This document shows, in pieces, positions 61,323-64,000 of a stretch of 64,000 bases of DNA. Under the pieces are notes generated by a model, which saw nothing but the letters and a program-made list of their open reading frames with translations, was not told the DNA's origin and ran no database searches. This DNA comes from Bifidobacterium goeldii. GTDB taxonomy: Bacteria > Actinomycetota > Actinomycetes > Actinomycetales > Bifidobacteriaceae. Location: positions 124,001 through 188,000 of the forward strand of contig NZ_QXGL01000001.1 of NCBI RefSeq assembly GCF_003951095.1. The letters are read 5' to 3'. Each line of letters starts with the position of its first letter. Within the stretch, counting starts at the first letter, position 1. The position numbers were made by a program, and so were the translations under genes.

Positions 61323-62552
61323 TTACTTATCCTCCAATACGGCTTTCATAGCGTCGCTTTCGCCGCGGGCAAGACGGCGGTCGATCACATTCATCAGGTG
61401 TTCGGAAATGAAGGGCACGCCAATTTCTTCGACGAGCTCACCAAAGAATCCACGCACGACGAGCTTGCGCGCTTCAGCTTCAGGAATACCGCGCGACTGC
61501 AAGTAGAAGAGCTCTTCATCGTCAAAACGGCCCACGGAGCTAGCGTGACCAGCACCGATAATGTTGCCGTTCTCGATTTCAAGATTCGGCTCGGAGTCGG
61601 CGATAGCACCCGGTGTAAGAACCAGGTTACGGTTGAGCTCGTATGAATCAGTGCCAGGAGCAGTCGGCTGAATCAGCGCATTACCCACCCACGTAGAGTG
61701 CGCGTCCTTGCCGTCGAGCGCGCCCTTGTAGACGACGCGAGACTTACATTCCGGCTCGTTGTGCACCACCATCGTGCGGTGTTCGATGTGCTCACCCGGA
61801 TCGACGAAGTAGATGCCAAGCATGTTGAGATCGCCCTGCTCGCCGCCAAAATCCTGGTCCATACGGATGCGCACAACATCGCCGCCGAGAGTGACGACCG
61901 AGTGACGCAAGGATGCGCCCTGGCCGACGCGAATGCGATGGTTGCCCACATGCTTGGAGCCTTTATCCCATTCCTGCACGAACGTGGTAGAAACGTGCGA
62001 ATCACGGCCAGTAATGATTTCAACACCTTCAGCTAACTTGGCAGGCCCCTTATGCTCGACGATAACGTCGGCATGCGTACCTGCGGCAGCAGTGATCACC
62101 AAATGCAGTGCGTCAAGGTCAAGCCCGCCGCCGGTAACAGTGATCAGCACCGGTTCAGCGATTTCGCCGTTCAGCGCGATCACGGTCGCAGTGCGCCCGG
62201 AATTCCATTCCACGACGGATGCGCGGTCATTCGGCTTGGAAACAGTGCCAGAAGGTGCTTGGTTGATGGGCACTTGGCTAATAGCCACATGCGCCGGATC
62301 GACAGCGTTACCCTTCGTGTCGCTGATCTCAATAGTTGTCTCGCCGCTCGGCTTGAACACGTCGAGGAATTCTGCGATGCGCTCAAGAGGCGTGTAACGC
62401 CAGTCCTCCTGCTTGCGCGTTGGCATGGCGAAATCAGCCACGTCGAACGAGCGTGGCTCCTTATCGGCGCTGGACGGCATGGCCGCGGGGATCGCATACG
62501 GATCGTTCGGATCCGCGACGGGAATGTTAAGTTCGGTTGTGTTCGATGCCAT
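61323..62552 (-). CDS. sufD: Fe-S cluster assembly protein SufD
   Basis: The 409-residue protein is a beta-helix partner of SufB. Its C-terminal part has the shared SufB/D signature GHASSVGRFDDEELFYLQSRGIPE and ARKLVVRGFFGELVEEIG. The N-terminal helical part starts MASNTTELNIP. It is co-transcribed, 5 bp from sufB. Confidence 0.95.
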   Translation of the reverse strand: MASNTTELNIPVADPNDPYAIPAAMPSSADKEPRSFDVADFAMPTRKQEDWRYTPLERIAEFLDVFKPSGETTIEISDTKGNAVDPAHVAISQVPINQAPSGTVSKPNDRASVVEWNSGRTATVIALNGEIAEPVLITVTGGGLDLDALHLVITAAAGTHADVIVEHKGPAKLAEGVEIITGRDSHVSTTFVQEWDKGSKHVGNHRIRVGQGASLRHSVVTLGGDVVRIRMDQDFGGEQGDLNMLGIYFVDPGEHIEHRTMVVHNEPECKSRVVYKGALDGKDAHSTWVGNALIQPTAPGTDSYELNRNLVLTPGAIADSEPNLEIENGNIIGAGHASSVGRFDDEELFYLQSRGIPEAEARKLVVRGFFGELVEEIGVPFISEHLMNVIDRRLARGESDAMKAVLEDK

Positions 62553-62557
62553 GGGAA

Positions 62558-64000
62558 TCAGCCCACCGATCCTTCCATTTGCAGTTCGACCAAACGGTTC
62601 AGTTCGAGCGCATACTCCATTGGCAGCTCGCGGCTGATCGGCTCGACGAAGCCGCGCACGATCATGCCCATTGCTTCCTTCTCTTCGAGGCCACGGCTCA
62701 TCAGGTAGAAGAGCTGGTCTTCAGAGACTTTGGAGACGGTCGCTTCGTGCGCCATCGTCACATCGTCCTCACGCACGTCCACATGCGGGTACGTGTCGGA
62801 ACGGGAGAAATCATCAACGAGCAGCGCATCGCATACGGTCGAGTTGGAGGAGCCTTCTGCACCGTCGACGATCTTGACGAGGCCACGGTAAGCGGAGCGT
62901 CCGCCACCGCGCGAAATCGACTTGGCGACGATCGTGGAGCTGGTGTGCGGGGCAAGATGGATCATCTTCGCGCCCGTGTCCTGATACTGGCCTTTGCCAG
63001 CGAAGCCGAGCGACATGGTCTCAGCCTTCGCATACGGCTCAGCGAGAATACACGCCGGGTACTTCATGGTCGCCTTGGAGCCGATGTTGCCATCGACCCA
63101 TTCCATCGTGCCGCCTTCGCGCACGTAAGCGCGCTGGGTGACGAGGTTGTACACGTTGTTCGACCAGTTCTGCACGGTGGTGTAACGTACGCGCGCATGC
63201 TTTTCGACAATGATTTCGACGATGGCCGCGTGCAGCGAGTCCTCAGACCAGATCGGCGCGGTGCAGCCTTCAACGTAATGCACGTAGGAGCCTTCGTCGG
63301 CGATGATCAGCGTACGCTCGAACTGGCCCATGGCCGGCGTGTTAATGCGGAAGTACGCCTGCAGTGGGATATCAACGTGCACGCCCTTCGGCACGTACAC
63401 GAACGAGCCGCCAGACCATGCGGCGGTGTTGAGCGCGCCGAACTTGTTGTCTTCCGGGGAGACGACAGTGCCAAAGTACTTGCGCACAAGGTCGGGGTAT
63501 TCGCGCACTGCGGTATCAGTGTCAACGAAGATCACGCCCTGCTTCTTGAGGTCCTCTTGGATGGAGTTGTAGATAACCTCGGACTCGTACTGGGCTGCGA
63601 CGCCGGAGACAAGACGCTTCTTCTCGGCCTCCGGGATACCGAGACGATCATAGGTGGAGCGAATGTCGTCAGGCAGCTCCTCCCACGTCTTGGCCTGCTT
63701 ATCAATCGGCTTGACGTAGTACTTAAAGTCATCGGCGTTGAAACCAGACAGGTCCACGCCCCAATCGGGCATAGGCTTTTCAAGGAACGCCTTGAAACCG
63801 CGCAGACGCATATCGAGCATCCACTGCGGCTCATTCTTATCAGCGCTGATCGCGCGCACAACGTTCTCGTCAATGCCTCGCTTAGCAGCCTCTCCGGCCG
63901 CATCAGAATCATGCCAGCCGTACGTGTAGTCGCCAAACTGCTGGATGATCTCATCATCCTTTTTGAGTTTCTCTTCGTCCACGCGTGCTCGATCGGCCAC
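62558..64000 (-). CDS. sufB: Fe-S cluster assembly protein SufB (5' end at window edge)
   Basis: At least 480 residues are present. The beta-helix core contains [18 protein letters not shown] with a conserved cysteine, [15 protein letters not shown] and the end [35 protein letters not shown]. The final segment is near 62600. A GTG at 63998-64000 could be a start, but the frame is still open at the edge, so the true N-terminus may lie outside. It is the first visible gene of the suf operon; no sufR-type regulator is in view. Confidence 0.95.
   Translation of the reverse strand: MADRARVDEEKLKKDDEIIQQFGDYTYGWHDSDAAGEAAKRGIDENVVRAISADKNEPQWMLDMRLRGFKAFLEKPMPDWGVDLSGFNADDFKYYVKPIDKQAKTWEELPDDIRSTYDRLGIPEAEKKRLVSGVAAQYESEVIYNSIQEDLKKQGVIFVDTDTAVREYPDLVRKYFGTVVSPEDNKFGALNTAAWSGGSFVYVPKGVHVDIPLQAYFRINTPAMGQFERTLIIADEGSYVHYVEGCTAPIWSEDSLHAAIVEIIVEKHARVRYTTVQNWSNNVYNLVTQRAYVREGGTMEWVDGNIGSKATMKYPACILAEPYAKAETMSLGFAGKGQYQDTGAKMIHLAPHTSSTIVAKSISRGGGRSAYRGLVKIVDGAEGSSNSTVCDALLVDDFSRSDTYPHVDVREDDVTMAHEATVSKVSEDQLFYLMSRGLEEKEAMGMIVRGFVEPISRELPMEYALELNRLVELQMEGSVG

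Overview
The window is chromosomal DNA from a bifidobacterium (Actinomycetota, Bifidobacteriaceae). Four things point there: actinobacterial markers (RbpA, a GarA/OdhI-type FHA protein, the HelY-PafB/C neighbourhood, the pgsA-DUF881-DUF1290-DUF881 block), a TrpC-TrpB fusion, a eukaryote-type UDP-glucose pyrophosphorylase of the kind bifidobacteria use in galactose metabolism, and a sufBCDSUT operon. Genus and species are inferred; no rRNA is present.

Layout. 0.2-6.2 kb (+): amino-acid biosynthesis and housekeeping (trpCB, trpA, lgt, rpe, hisE, hisG). 6.3-10.7 kb (+): a conserved actinobacterial envelope and signalling block (CDP-alcohol phosphatidyltransferase, DUF881, DUF1290, DUF881, FHA protein, MerR regulator, membrane protein). 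10.9-17.1 kb (-): HAD phosphatase, rbpA, helY, a small membrane protein and a fused PafB-PafC regulator. 17.3-19.0 kb: UDP-glucose pyrophosphorylase and tRNA-Pro(GGG). 19.0-20.0 kb: a gene-poor scar next to the tRNA with an excisionase remnant and four tandem imperfect palindromes. 20.0-21.3 kb: a zinc-ribbon membrane protein.

21.4-50.4 kb is an accessory-looking stretch, visibly richer in G+C than both flanks. It is built from small transporter, enzyme and regulator modules: an XRE-aminotransferase fusion; a TetR-controlled MacB/FtsX-type ABC exporter; broken aldo/keto-reductase and flavodoxin genes beside an intact aldo/keto reductase; SGNH hydrolase; GNAT; AraC/DUF1349; hexapeptide acetyltransferase; an HxlR-controlled redox cluster; LysR/MFS; two SAM methyltransferases; cupin; Old-Yellow-Enzyme/TetR pair; and a cluster of SDR, amino-acid ABC permease and ATPase without a binding protein, a LanC-like protein, an M20 amidohydrolase and a convergent amidohydrolase.

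50.4-64.0 kb returns to core genes: hemW, lepA, rpsT, a TRIC-type membrane protein, a SpoU rRNA methyltransferase, glgC, and the minus-strand suf operon (sufB runs off the right edge).

The best candidate for an undescribed system is the LanC-like/ABC/M20/amidohydrolase cluster at 43.4-50.2 kb, which also has a possible leader-peptide attenuator in front. The palindrome array at 19.3-19.5 kb, the XRE-aminotransferase fusion with matching AAAGTTCAA sites, and the cysteine-rich extension of SufT also merit a look. All functions come from reading motifs, not from searches.
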